Below, one piece after another: positions 46,790-57,178 of a DNA stretch of 64,000 nucleotides. Numbering within the stretch: position 1 is the stretch's first letter; every line of letters begins with the position of its first letter. The notes under the pieces are model-generated. The model did no database searches. It was not told where the DNA came from and was given only the letters and a program-made list of their open reading frames with translations. The stretch spans positions 29,144,117-29,208,116 of the forward strand of contig CM060174.1 of the NCBI GenBank assembly GCA_030549775.1. Reading direction: 5' to 3'. A program made the translations under genes and the position numbers. Origin of the DNA: Tamarix chinensis (Eukaryota; Streptophyta; Magnoliopsida; Caryophyllales; Tamaricaceae).

Positions 46790-47690
46790 CTATTCTTTGG
46801 TACTACAGCCTCATATATGAATTATGCCCACCCAGCCTGAATTCTTAGGTCTACCTCATCTCTTGTAAAATAATCTTCTCGCAACTCATCACTTGGACAT
46901 TTTTATGATGTCTCTTAGCATGTCTGAGTAACTTGTGCCTCAGTTCCCAAATCTTTTAACCCCACTTTATTCCTGATGTTGCATCTTCTAGTACATTGCA
47001 CATCCAATGAAACATCCCCATCCGTGCCACTATCAACTTACTAATTGGGTTTGCTTAATGGACTAACATTCAACTCCATACATGAAAATTGATCTAAAAG
47101 CCACTCTATCGATTTTTCCTTTGAGTTAGAGTTATATTTTTCTTATTGCACAAGATGATGATGCCTTTCTCCGTTTCATCCATCCAGATTTCACTTACTA
47201 ACATCTTCATTTATTTCTTCATGCCCTTGTACTATAGATCCAAGATATTTGCCACTATTCTTCCTAGGCCTAACGTTCATCCCAATCCTAACTTCAGAGT
47301 TGATGACAATGTTTTCCCCCTAAAGTTACGGTTTATATATATTCATCTTAGTTCTACTTGTCTCGAAATCCTTAGTCTCCAAAAGGTCTCTCCATATCTA
47401 TAACATGTCATTAACGACTTCTCTAGTCTTGCCTGCTAAAATGATGTCATCTATGCATGACATATATTGTTGTACATCCTCTTGAATTATCTTTGTCAAC
47501 TCGTTTAACAGAGAGGAAATGCAAAGTTGACCCTTGATGTAACCAAATATGGATTGAAAAGTGCTCTGGGTCCCTGCTTGTCATCTGTACTCATCTTAAT
47601 TTCTTCGTACAAATGTTAAATCACTTGCATATAGACAATGAATGCACCCTTGGCCTCCTAGTTTCACCTCAAAAATGTCTCATTGGATTC
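46790..47690 (-). pseudogene. RTE-type LINE reverse transcriptase remnant
   Basis: On the minus strand, fragments follow the order of the plant RTE reverse transcriptase. First is a YIKGQLCISSLLNEL stretch equivalent to the GLHQGSxLSP region. Next is CIDDIILAGKTREVVND (the ADDI box, with Ala replaced by Ile). Then come LETKDFETSRTKM, RKNSGKYLGSIVQGHEEINE, a MYGVEC stretch, and finally VARMGMFHWMC. Frameshifts and stops separate them. The catalytic YADD is changed to CIDD. The element is dead and its ends were not found. Confidence 0.7.
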
Positions 47691-48341
47691 GGTGATACAC
47701 CTTTTGCATTTTGTAATGTAGATGCTTTTGGCACTTCAAGCATCATTTTGCATTGTTCAAGACCGTTCTTTTATATAAAACTATAAATAGTGAGCAATGC
47801 AAAGTATGCACACTGCATAAAGATTTTCAGTAGCTTCATCTCAGATATTCTGGTGTTGCACAATTTGGATAGCTGACATAACCTTAGTGTGGGGTGACTA
47901 AAACCTTAGTTTGGGGTGATAACAATGAGAAGTGAGGAATGAGAACGTGAATAACTAACTCCAAAGCTTTATTTGTGCTGAAGATACAAGGACAGTTTGT
48001 GAGTGTGATGTAACTATCCTGACAAAATTCCTCATGGTGAATTTTGACTTGGCTTATTCACAAATGTACTTAGTTTAATGTAGTTGCAGCTCAAAATTTT
48101 TGCACCAATCTGACCAAAGTTGTCAGGTCTGTTTATTCCATTCTGACTGAAATGAGTTTGATAACCTGCTGTGAAAATCTGATCTTTTATTGTCCAGGAA
48201 GATAGAGATTGATAAAGGAATGCTGTAACTTATCCAACTTGTGCCTGCTTGCTTGTCGACAACTGCATGATTAAGATTGTTATATGTGTATTTCCAATAA
48301 ACCTCTGAGGATTTCATCTATTTTGGATTTTTTTCTGATAG
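47691..48341 (+). other. Probable intron of the NYN-domain gene
   Basis: This is the sequence between the RTE remnant and the first clear exon. It ends in TTTTTTCTGATAG, a good 3' splice site. No coding frame was recognised. Confidence 0.5.
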
Positions 48342-48413
48342 GCTTTTGACCCATCTCCTCCAAGGATTACATCAAATGTCAAGCAGAATTTGCAGTTCTT
48401 AAAATTATGGAAG
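48342..48413 (+). CDS. YacP-like NYN-domain nuclease gene, exon a
   Basis: These 24 codons (AFDPSPPRITSNVKQNLQFL, then KLWK) sit between a TTTCTGATAG acceptor and a GTACTTT donor, both in phase 0. This conserved stretch precedes the nuclease domain in plant members of the family and is continuous in frame with the next exon. The gene encodes a plant YacP-type protein related to bacterial YacP/Rae1, a ribosome-associated endoribonuclease. The plant protein is predicted to be organellar. The upstream coding part is uncertain. Confidence 0.85.
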
Positions 48414-48542
48414 GTACTTTAGTTTTAAAAAGAAGTGTGCTAGACATAATTTCTTTTGTCATAGCATTAATTTAGTTCTGCATTGGTTGCCTCTTCTTTT
48501 TTTTTTTTTTTTTGTTTTGTTGTTGTGATTGTGCTGTTATAG

Positions 48543-48667
48543 GAGTTCCAGGAAAGAAAATCTGGCATACCTAAGCCTGCTACTAGCTATCGCAGAAAGA
48601 AGTTGGAGAAGGAGGATATACCTGAGGATGGTGAACTGTACAAGGATCCTACCTTGGCACTTTACTA
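48543..48667 (+). CDS. YacP-like NYN-domain nuclease gene, exon b
   Basis: These 125 nt encode EFQERKSGIPKPATSYRRKK, then a Glu/Asp-rich LEKEDIPEDGELYKDPTLAL and YY. The acceptor is TGTTATAG after a long T tract, and the donor is GTAATATT. It starts in phase 0 and ends two bases into a Tyr codon that the next exon completes. This basic-then-acidic linker leads into the NYN domain. Confidence 0.9.
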
Positions 48668-48762
48668 GTAATATTCCATCAGGTTCTATCGTAATACAGA
48701 AGTTATGGCTTTCGCTTTACTCTTTATCTGTTTAATGAATTTCACCTTTGTTCATAATCCAG

Positions 48763-48923
48763 CACGAACCAGGATTTGGACACAGCAGCCCCTGTGTTGC
48801 TTGTTGATGGGTATAATGTGTGTGGCTACTGGGCAAAACTGAAGAAGCACTTTATGAATGGACGACTTGATATAGCCCGACAAAAGCTCATTGATGAACT
48901 TGTATCATTCAGTTTGCTCAGAG
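48763..48923 (+). CDS. YacP-like NYN-domain nuclease gene, exon c (first half of NYN core)
   Basis: It encodes TNQDLDTAAPVLLVDGYNVC, then GYWAKLKKHFMNGRLDIARQ, KLIDELVSFSLLR. The strand VLLVDGYNV contains the first conserved Asp of the PIN/NYN metal-binding site. The acceptor is ATAATCCAG, and the first base completes the Tyr codon. The exon ends after G of a Glu codon. The only end that keeps the next exon in frame is CAGAG followed by GCATGT, a GC-type donor. The length and motif order match the family. Confidence 0.92.
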
Positions 48924-49302
48924 GCATGTTTTATGCTTCCTTTCCTTGTTCCACTTCCCCTGCTTTTTATGCATCCTGTTCGAATGTTATTACATGCCAA
49001 CATCATAGGTTTTGCACATTAGATAAGATGGCCAGTCGTTGATTTCTTCCATTGCGATACTTGATAGAATATATTAATTTTGAGTGTGCAATACTAGCTG
49101 TGGCCTTGACTTTGGTGAAAAGATCATTTATCCCTCTTTTCTAGAATGAAAACATAGAGCGCTAGTATGATCTTTAGAGTTTTTTCTAAGCATAAAATTT
49201 TATCCCTGAACTGTTTGTTGGTGATAACCAAGTTAATCAAGCATGCAATACCCAAATCATTCTATATATCTATCTTTCTATCTCCAAACAGGAACCAGAC
49301 AA

Positions 49303-49501
49303 CAATTTTCCTACGTTCAATTCCATTGCTATTATTTCTCTGTGTACATTGCTTGGACCAGGACTATATCATCTTTCGATACATAAATGGCCTGAAATAA
49401 GGTGATTATTAATGGTTCCCTACATTTTTGTAATCAAATTCTCAATACTAAAAAGAAAGAAGATAGGAAAAATAATGTCCAATTACCAATGTATCAGTAT
49501 A
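49303..49501. repeat. About 200-bp intronic duplication, left copy
   Basis: It is similar to 55318-55517. Shared landmarks are TTGCTTGGACCA, ACATTTTTGTAATC/TGGA, AAAGAAGATAGGA and GTCCAATTACCAATG. The L1 inserted at the right edge of this copy, so the two copies were adjacent or nearly so before the L1 arrived. Confidence 0.75.
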
Positions 49502-49577
49502 GGTGCATCATTATCTTTTTTTCGATAAGTAAGAAATTTTATTACTTGTGAAAAGGAGAAATATTACAAACCAGATA

Positions 49578-52500
49578 TCAACCTACCATACAGTCAACAA
49601 GACCAGCCCACTTTTGGAATTTAGCCTTATGGTGTGGGTGCATTAAACGTCTAGCTACAGTTAAGACAATAGCTTGACTAATACTATCAACAGCTCTACT
49701 ACGGTTTTCAAAGATCCTCAAGTTCCTCTCATACCATACATTTGCAATATAAGATGAAAAAAGAGCTCCTAGGATCTGCTTTTTCTGTCTATTTTGTCTA
49801 GATCTTTTCAACAATGATTGCACCTCCTGTTGCCATCCCTGAATAGGGTCTCTTATGTCAGCACATCTTCGAATTTTCCTCCATATAGGCGTTGTAATAG
49901 GGCAGTGGATAAACAAATGGTCCCGGGTTTCTAGATCCTGTTGGTAGAACACACATTGCTCCGATACATCCATACCAATCTCCCGAAGTTTTGCTTTAGT
50001 CATCAATCTATCCCTGAACGCCAGCCAAATAAGGAAACTGTGTCTTGGCAAGTTAAGGGAGTTCCACACCAGCTGGGTCCACTTTTGGTTTTCCTGTTTG
50101 GGGCGCACAGCTTCATAAGCAGCTTTGATGCTATAATCAGTAAAACCATTTGAGCACCGCGAGTGGAGAAAACTTTGTAGCTGAGGGCGCACAAGCAGGA
50201 TTCTCTGAAACAGCCAGGAAGTATAAGTAGTGGGATTATACTCCCACACATTTATATTCTTAAGGTACACAACATGAATCCACTTCACCCACAGCGAATC
50301 CTTCTTAGTAGCGATATTCCAAAGGAGCTTACCCAAAGCACACTGATTCCAAATTTCCAGGTTGAGGAAACCAAGCCCACCCTCGGCCTTGGGAGAACAA
50401 ATTTGTTCCCATGAAACGAGGGCTCGTCTTCTGACATTTATCTTTCCTGACCAAAGGAAGTTTTGACAGAGACTCACGAACTGATGGAGGATCTTTCTTG
50501 GAAGGAGGATCACTTGGCTGAAATAAAGCTGTATACTAAATAAAACAGACTTGAGAAGCTGAAGTCTCCCCGCATAAGATAGAAAGATAGTACTCCAGTG
50601 TCTAAGCCGGGCTGTAGCCTTTTCCAACATGGGTTGGAGAAGGCTAGCCGAGATTCTCGAAGAGGTTAGAGGAAGGCCAAGATAGGTAATCGGAAGATAA
50701 CCTTCCTGGAACCCCAGAAGATCGATAATTGCTCCTTTAACATCAAATGACACGCCACCAAAATAGACAGTACATTTCTGAGGGTTTAGAATCAACCCTG
50801 AGATCCCAGAGAAATGATTAAGGACATCCTTAAGACACTTAACACTAAGTAAATCACCATGGCAGAATAAAAGGATATCATCTGCGAAGCTGAGGTTGGT
50901 TATCTTCAAAGCTCTACATCTGGGATGGCCTTTGAAAGAATTATTTGTCCATAACTGTTTAAGGCATCTGGACAGGTAATCCATGACAAGGACAAATAAG
51001 TAGGGGGAGAGGGGATCTCCCTGCCTCAAACCTCTTTTCGCCCGAAAAGGTGGAGATAGCACGCCATTAAAGGATAGGGAGAAGGCCACAGTTTTCAAGC
51101 AAGCGGTAACCAGCTTTACAAACTGATAAGGAAAGCCATATAGAAGCAGGAGGTTCCTCACAAAGCTCCAATTGACCATGTCAAAAGCTTTTTGGAGGTC
51201 TAACTTTAACATGCATCTAGGGGAGACTCCTCTTCGAGCATATTTCCTGACCAACTCATGAGCCAGCAACACATTTTCACCGATACTTCGGCCCTTCAAG
51301 AAAGCAGATTGAGCATGATCGATGATTGAGGGCAAGATACCTTGGAGTCTCTGTGTAAGGATCTTCGATATGATCTTATAAAGCATGGTGCAACAAGCAA
51401 TAGGTCTAAAATCAGTGACCTGTTGCGGGTTAGGCTTTTTTGGGACCAGGGTAAGAGATGTAATATTTACCTTCCTAGGAAGGAAGCCGGTAGTGAAGAA
51501 ATCTCTAATAGCCATGAATAACTCCTCTCCAGTAATATCCCAACTCTTTTTGAAGAAACCCGCTGTGTAACCATCTATACCTGGAGCCTTAGTGTCACCA
51601 ACAGAGAAGACAGCTGCTCGGACCTCCTCTTTGGAAACAGGAGCATTTAAAGCCAACTGTTGCTCATAAGATAAAGTGCTATCCACAACGGATGGGTCCA
51701 GAGCTCCGAAAGGGGGAGAGACTGTGCCTAAAAGCTGCTTATAATAGTCACTGAAGGCCTTCTGAATCTCCTGAGTGCCCCTTATCTCCCTGCCATTCTC
51801 TCCTCTAAGAAAAGCAATAGTTTTCCGCGTTTGTCTCTCCTTCACTTTAGCATAGAAGAATTTGTGATTTGAATCCCCACAGTGGAGCCATTGAATACAT
51901 GCTTTTTGCCTGAGAAACATCTCCTCACAGTGAAGCAAATGAGCATACCTGCTCTCAAGACTATTCAAATGGTCTTTGAGATGGGGAATGGGAGGGTGAC
52001 AGAGAAGTTTCTTCTAGAGAATAGACACCTCCTCACGCACCGCAGCAACCTTCTGGGAGATACCACCATATTTTACCTTACTCAGCTGTTTGAGGTCCAT
52101 CTTGAGCATCTGGAGTCTCGAGCACACTCTGAGCAGGGGGTTCCCTTGCAAAGGTTGATGCCAAACCAAACGCACTAGGGGTAAAAAAGCCTCATCTTCA
52201 GTCCAGAATTGGAAGAAACGAAACGGCTTCTTACCTTGGAACAGAGAGACCCGAAGATTAACCACTACTGGGCTATGATCAGATACCAGGGGACTGAGGA
52301 ACTCCGCCACAGAAGAGGGGAAAGATGTCAGCCATTCCATGTTAACCAGGGCCCTGTCCAATTTGCACATGACTTCCTCCGTGCCCCCTCGTTTGCTAGA
52401 CCAAGTGTAGAACGTTCCTTGGCCTTGCAAGTCAGATAAACCCAACTCTAAACAACATTCCTAGAAATCTTTCATATCGGTGGAATTTGGCAGGTCGCCT

Positions 52501-52988
52501 TGGAACTTCTCACTGTAAGAAAGGACCACATTGAAGTCCCCCATAAGAATCCAAGGGGAGCCAAGAACTCTGTGCTGTTTTAACCAATTCCATAGCCTTC
52601 TCCTTTCAGTACCACTATTCAAAGCATAAACGAAACCCACATGGAAGGAATAATTCCCCATCAAGTGATTGACTTCACAAAGTATGGCTTGATCACACAT
52701 GCTAATGGCTATGACCTTCCACACACATGGGTCCCAGGTGACCCAAATCCTCCCATTTTGGTGCTGGGAATAATTATAGATAAGATTCCAACCACTCCTT
52801 ACTTTATTAAATACCCTACTACATTTATTTTCTTTTACTCTGGTCTCGAGGAAGCTAACTAAAGATAACGAATTACTTCTGCAAAAGAGGCTGACTTCCT
52901 TGTGCTTAGAAGTCTTATTCAACCCACGGACATTCCAAGAGCTAATCATGTCCACCCGGATCGGATTGCAGGGCTCCTCTCCTAGCAT
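49578..52988 (-). pseudogene. L1 ORF2: endonuclease, reverse transcriptase, zf-RVT
   Basis: A single frame of about 1,137 codons is broken only by two TAG codons, near 52459 (after DMKDF) and 52015 (after VSIL). The apurinic-type endonuclease spans 52950-52250, with SSWNVRGLN, FLETR, GDFNVV and SDHSPV. The reverse transcriptase spans about 51650-50750, with LVPKKPNPQQVTDFRPIACC, SAFLKGRSIGENVL, LKLDLQKAFDMVNW, GLRQGDPLSPYLF and the catalytic FADDILLF. The C-terminal zf-RVT region spans about 50150-49800, with WNSLNLPRHSFLIWLAFRDR and RDHLFIHCPI. Both stops are compatible with CAG to TAG changes. No ribonuclease H domain was seen. Apart from the stops all catalytic motifs appear intact. Confidence 0.93.
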
Positions 52989-53070
52989 ACTGTTTCTGCA
53001 CGGATCCCGAAAGCCAGCTGGGCAACTTGGATCTTGCGATTCAGGTTTGTTCCTTGAGATGACTCTCAGC

Positions 53071-53623
53071 TAGGGATGACAATTTTCCCCGCGGGTTCGG
53101 GGCCCCGTCGGGGATTTCCCGTTCGGGTTCGGGTTCGAGGAGAGAATTCGGGGATCGGGTTCAGGTTCGGGGATTCTTAACAGGGATTTTTTCGGGGACG
53201 GGGCGGGGACGGGTTTGGGGTCGCCAACTCGCCATCCCCGAACCCGCCCCGAAATTTTTTTTATATATATTTTTATATAATTATATATATATATATATAA
53301 TATATATATAATTTTTTTATAGAATATAAATTAAAAATATAATATAAAAAAATAGTTTGAGGATCGGGGATGAGATCGGGGATTGGGTATAAAATTGGGT
53401 TTCGGGGATCGGGTCGGGTATTAAGAACGGGGAATAAATCGGGGATGGAAAATAGATCGGGGATCGAGTCGGGTATGGGGAGTTGATCCCCGCAGGGATC
53501 GGGTTGGGGAATCCCCGATAAAAAAATATCGGGGATCGGGTCGGGTTCGGGGATTATTTTCCTTATCGGGTTCGGGGATGGGGATGGGGTCCCCGTCCCC
53601 GACCCGCCCCGTTGCCATCCCTA
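53071..53623. mobile_element. hAT-type MITE inside the L1 (553 bp)
   Basis: The ends are TAGGGATGACAA and, inverted, TAGGGATGGCAA, which match at 11 of 12 bases. They are flanked by the perfect 8-bp duplication CTCTCAGC (53063-53070 and 53624-53631). The 8-bp duplication and TAGGG termini fit hAT. The interior is strings of TCGGGGATCGGG-like G-rich repeats around an AT-rich core, with no coding capacity. It inserted into the spacer between ORF1 and ORF2, so it is younger than the L1. Confidence 0.9.
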
Positions 53624-53661
53624 CTCTCAGCTCATGGGGGGGAAGATGGTCCAAAGGGACC

Positions 53662-55026
53662 CTAGGGGGGACAGGTTCCTGTGAACCGGACCCTGAACCA
53701 TTCTGAGTGCTTGGATCTCGCGGGGTAGCCCTGGCTGCAGCCTGCAGGGGCAGGAGGATATGAGGGATGCCCACTAACCACATCATCGCCGCCGCTTGCC
53801 CTACCATCATCATTCACCGGCTCACTCTCTTTACGTTTCCTGTGGTCTCTAACAATCACCCATTCCTCGCCAAAAGTCTTGGGGGTCTTGTTGGAAGCCC
53901 TGTGATACTTACAATTGGAAGCAGCATGACCGAACCTGTCACAAAAATGGCAATAGATGGGCTTCCAGTCATAATCAATTTCTTGAACTAGTTCCCCTCC
54001 CTTAGGATCAACAATCACCATCGAGTCTAGGAGTGGTTTTTTTATATCAATCTCCACAAGAACCCTTGGGAATGACACACGTTCCCTGGAGACGATGATA
54101 GCGTCCGTGCAGAGAGGCTTCCCTACTGCACTGGCTATACGACTCAAAGAAGATTTGCCCCAATACTCTAGAGGCAGGTTGGGAAATTTAATCCAAAGAG
54201 GGACAACCTGCATCTCATTCTTATCAATCTTCATCCTCCTATGCCAAAGCTTCAAGACAAGGGGTTTGTTGAAGAATGTCCAATGCTGCCTAAGGATGAA
54301 ATTTGCATCTTCCATAGATTTGAATTTGAATAAAAAGAATCCCGAAGCATGGAGGATTATCTGCGGCAACGGAACCTCTTTCCAATGTGCTTGAACATAC
54401 CCACAAATCTGGCTATAAGATGGAGCATCACCAAAGACATAACCAACCAGGGTGTTTGCCCATAATTCAGCTTCGGATTCCACCTCCTTCTTGTCTAGCT
54501 TGACCCTCAGCGAGTCATTTTCCATGGCAGGTGGAACATAGGAGAGCTTTTCTCCCTGGCTAGGGTTACGATTCCCTGCCAAAATATCCCTCCAGGAGGG
54601 AGTAGGGGAAAGGGAAATCTCTTCCAACCGATCCCAAACCGAAATCCTGTCATTCATGGCAGCAGGTAGGAATTTAGAGTTTTCAGGCTGCACACCCCCT
54701 TCTCTGCTCAGAATTTCTTGGGACAAACACCCCTTATGCCCTGCAGAAGGGGTCGCCACTTGTTCATGGCCATGGGAGGCAGAGTTTGGGATAGGATTTC
54801 TCGGCAAAGGGTCCTCCATTCCAGCAGAAGCAATGCTTACGTCAAACAGATCATTCTCCAAGTTCTTTGACAACAAATCTGCGTGAGGAGTAGGGAGAGT
54901 TGGGGACTTCGAGCCCTGCGAAGCCTGCTGATGGGTCATCGTCTGAGTCGCAGCCGTCCGAGCCTTCGCTACCTTCTTACCCGACTTACCCGACATGGAA
55001 GATGGCGACTTCTTCTTCCTGGCCAT
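53662..55026 (-). CDS. L1 ORF1: DUF4283 / zinc-knuckle nucleic-acid-binding protein (454 aa)
   Basis: This is the RNA-binding chaperone-like protein that packages L1 RNA. The start ATG is at 55026 (MARKKKSPSSMSGKSGKK), a basic N-terminus. The DUF4283 domain lies at about residues 165-310 (LWANTLVGYVFGDAPSYSQI, HWTFFNKPLVLKLW, VPLWIKFPNLPLEYWG). A CCHC knuckle follows near 365 (CHFCDRFGHAASNC). The frame is intact to its stop. The C-terminal tail is Pro/Gly/Ser-rich. It ends 39 bp before the MITE, so the MITE does not disrupt it. It may be expressed if the L1 promoter works. Confidence 0.9.
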   Translation of the reverse strand: MARKKKSPSSMSGKSGKKVAKARTAATQTMTHQQASQGSKSPTLPTPHADLLSKNLENDLFDVSIASAGMEDPLPRNPIPNSASHGHEQVATPSAGHKGCLSQEILSREGGVQPENSKFLPAAMNDRISVWDRLEEISLSPTPSWRDILAGNRNPSQGEKLSYVPPAMENDSLRVKLDKKEVESEAELWANTLVGYVFGDAPSYSQICGYVQAHWKEVPLPQIILHASGFFLFKFKSMEDANFILRQHWTFFNKPLVLKLWHRRMKIDKNEMQVVPLWIKFPNLPLEYWGKSSLSRIASAVGKPLCTDAIIVSRERVSFPRVLVEIDIKKPLLDSMVIVDPKGGELVQEIDYDWKPIYCHFCDRFGHAASNCKYHRASNKTPKTFGEEWVIVRDHRKRKESEPVNDDGRASGGDDVVSGHPSYPPAPAGCSQGYPARSKHSEWFRVRFTGTCPP

Positions 55027-55228
55027 GGCGTGCCTCGCTCGAAAACCCTAGGAGAGAAGGCGAGAGGAGACAGGCCGCGCCGGAAGAGGCCAGAAGTGGC
55101 CGGACCGGCGGCGACGAAACTCTGCTACGAACTAGTTAGTTAACGCGCTACAGTACTTTCGCTTCGTCGAGATAACATTCATTCAGTGGATGTTAAACAC
55201 CCACTTAAAGCATTGAACTTGTCCCAAC
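55027..55228 (-). promoter_or_regulatory. L1 5' UTR / internal promoter region
   Basis: About 200 bp separate the target duplication and ORF1. It is moderately GC-rich near the ORF1 start, as expected for an L1 internal promoter. No specific box can be assigned. Confidence 0.5.
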
Positions 55229-55317
55229 TAGGTGCATCATTATCCATTGGGATTGGAGGGCTGGTACTTATTTTTTTTTTGATTGATGCATTTTAGTTAA
55301 AAGGTCAAGAAATATTT

Positions 55318-55517
55318 TTTCTTTCCTAAATTCCCATGCTATAATTTCTATGTATATGTTGCTTGGACCATGACAATATCTTCTCTGTATTCATGGATGA
55401 CCTTAAATTAGAGGATTGTCAATGTTGCACCACATTTTTGTAATTGGATACTCACTACTACATGGAAAGAAGATAGGATAAATAAAGTCCAATTACCAAT
55501 GCATCGGCTTAGGAGGA
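55318..55517. repeat. About 200-bp intronic duplication, right copy
   Basis: This is the partner of 49303-49501. It is more diverged than a recent duplicate, with several small indels. Confidence 0.75.
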
Positions 55518-55555
55518 ATTAATAATGTTGTGGTAATAGGTAGAAGATTAATTGG

Positions 55556-55596
<41 letters not shown>

Positions 55597-56459
55597 TAAT
55601 GAAGAAGATTTATTAGTAATTATAATTGTAAGTAGTTAGAAAACCATTTTATAAAAATATATATCAATAAGCTAGCAATCAAAATAAGATACATGTTCAA
55701 CAGTTTAGAAGAAATATTGCTTTTATAGATGCTTTGATCTTTGCTTTTTTAGATTTTAAATAATTTACAGTACTAATTGAGTATTTGGCTTACAACTAAA
55801 AGTATGGGAAAAGCTTGATTGAGAGTTTATATTCAGTCTTAGTGATTTATAGGGGATAGTACTAGTGGGTTGTAGGCTAAGAAGCATACAATTTCAATTA
55901 GTAAACGACATAGGACTGCCACAAAGGTGTTGATGCTGAAGATACATGACAAAAAGTTTGTTGTTTCTCAAAGCACAATTAATTATTTGTATCTAAACGT
56001 AATTAATTGCTTATATCAAAACTTTTGCAATTTATAAAAAAGAAAGGAACAAAATATTTTAAAGATCAATATATTTGTTCAAGTAGTTGTAGTTAACAAC
56101 TATATGCATTTTTACAAATGAAAAATAATATGCAAGCTCTTTTAATTTATTTCCATCTATATTTTGTTTCATTTTTCAAATAAATAAATAAATTTGATTG
56201 TCAAAACTAAGTACCAACTTATGATATTTTTAAATGGTATACCTTAAAATATTTTCATAAAGAAATAATGTGTTTTTATTTAAAAATATGATATTTTTAT
56301 TTATATGTTTTATACTTGCAATTGCGAGTCATCAATATTTCCATGAAATTATTATTCTAAGTTATCTCACATTTAGTTTGCTTGGAATTTGATTAAAGAA
56401 GATGATTTTTTTTATTTGCTCATATATCCAATATATTTGTGTAAAATGTGAACTAAGAT
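55518..56459. other. Intronic AT-rich sequence with (AT)n
   Basis: An (AT)n microsatellite occurs at about 55559-55596. Otherwise it is AT-rich, with no gene or recognised element. Confidence 0.6.
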
Positions 56460-56931
56460 TGTTGTAATTGGTGTGAGAAAATTATAGAAAAGAAAAGATC
56501 AAACACAGGGTTTTGTGTGGTTTACTAATATTGTGTTAGCTATGTCCATGGGATAAGAGAAATTGATTTTATTTATTATGTGAGGTGATGTAATAAAAAA
56601 TACATCCGTAAGGAGTTTATATGGAACTCCCAAAAAACCTAATCACTAGGTGACCAATGTAGACATAAATAAAATCCAAGATAGAAACTGACTTAATTAC
56701 GTTTTAATGTTAGACATTCAACCACATAACCAATGTAATTTGTGTGACTAATGTAACCGATGAACATTAAGAGCAACATAAAAAATATAACCGAAGGTGT
56801 TTCATATTCAATTATGATGTGACCATAACGTTCAATAACAGTTAAACTAAACAGGTCCCACCATGGAGATCAAATCAGATTAAGTTACCTAAATTGAAAC
56901 TCGAAGACTATGAATTCAATGTATCTCAACA
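56460..56931 (-). repeat. 3' LTR of the decayed copia element
   Basis: It is related along its length to 61023-61491. Both contain GAGAAAATTATAGAAAA, TATTTATTATGTGAGG and CTATGAATTCAA segments. Confidence 0.85.
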
Positions 56932-56984
56932 AATATCCATCTTGACATGAATTCTCTCATGTAAATAGATGTACTGGATGCACC

Positions 56985-57178
56985 TAAAAGTGCTAGATGC
57001 ACCGTCACTCCTCTCTACCTCAAAAATGCTCCAAAGGGGGTTACTACCAACTAGCAACATTCAGCAAGTCCAAACTATGTTGGAATTTGCTGTGAGGAAT
57101 TAACTTGGTCATATCAGCAAGATTATTATCTCCACCTTAGTCTGCTTCTCAAAATTTGGACTCAATATGACTTCTTTG
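56985..57178 (-). pseudogene. Copia Pol C-terminal end (remnant)
   Basis: On the minus strand it reads GDNNLADMTKLIPHSKFQHS, then LDLLNVASW and a stop. This corresponds to the ADMxTKxxPxxKF end of copia Pol. Immediately before it the frame follows EVILSPNFEKQTKV, which belongs to the start of the reverse transcriptase, so a deletion has fused the two ends of the enzyme. Confidence 0.75.

Larger units (their letters stand above)
49516..55228 (-). mobile_element. Near full-length L1 LINE retrotransposon
   Basis: It is bounded by a perfect 16-bp target duplication TAGGTGCATCATTATC (49500-49515 and 55229-55244). The 3' end is a short poly(A) (T7 at 49516-49522), and the 5' UTR is about 200 bp. 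It has two ORFs on the minus strand: ORF1 (55026-53662) and ORF2 (about 52988-49578). A 553-bp hAT-type MITE is inserted between them. Net L1 length without the MITE and its duplication is about 5.15 kb. ORF2 has two premature TAG codons. It is antisense to the host gene. Confidence 0.95.

Noticed and set aside
49941..52862. Several plus-strand ORFs within the L1
   Set aside because: Antisense shadows of ORF2, which carries all the recognisable domains.
53421..53813. 130-aa minus-strand ORF overlapping the MITE and the end of L1 ORF1
   Set aside because: Shadow frame of ORF1 and the G-rich MITE. Neither neighbour uses this frame.
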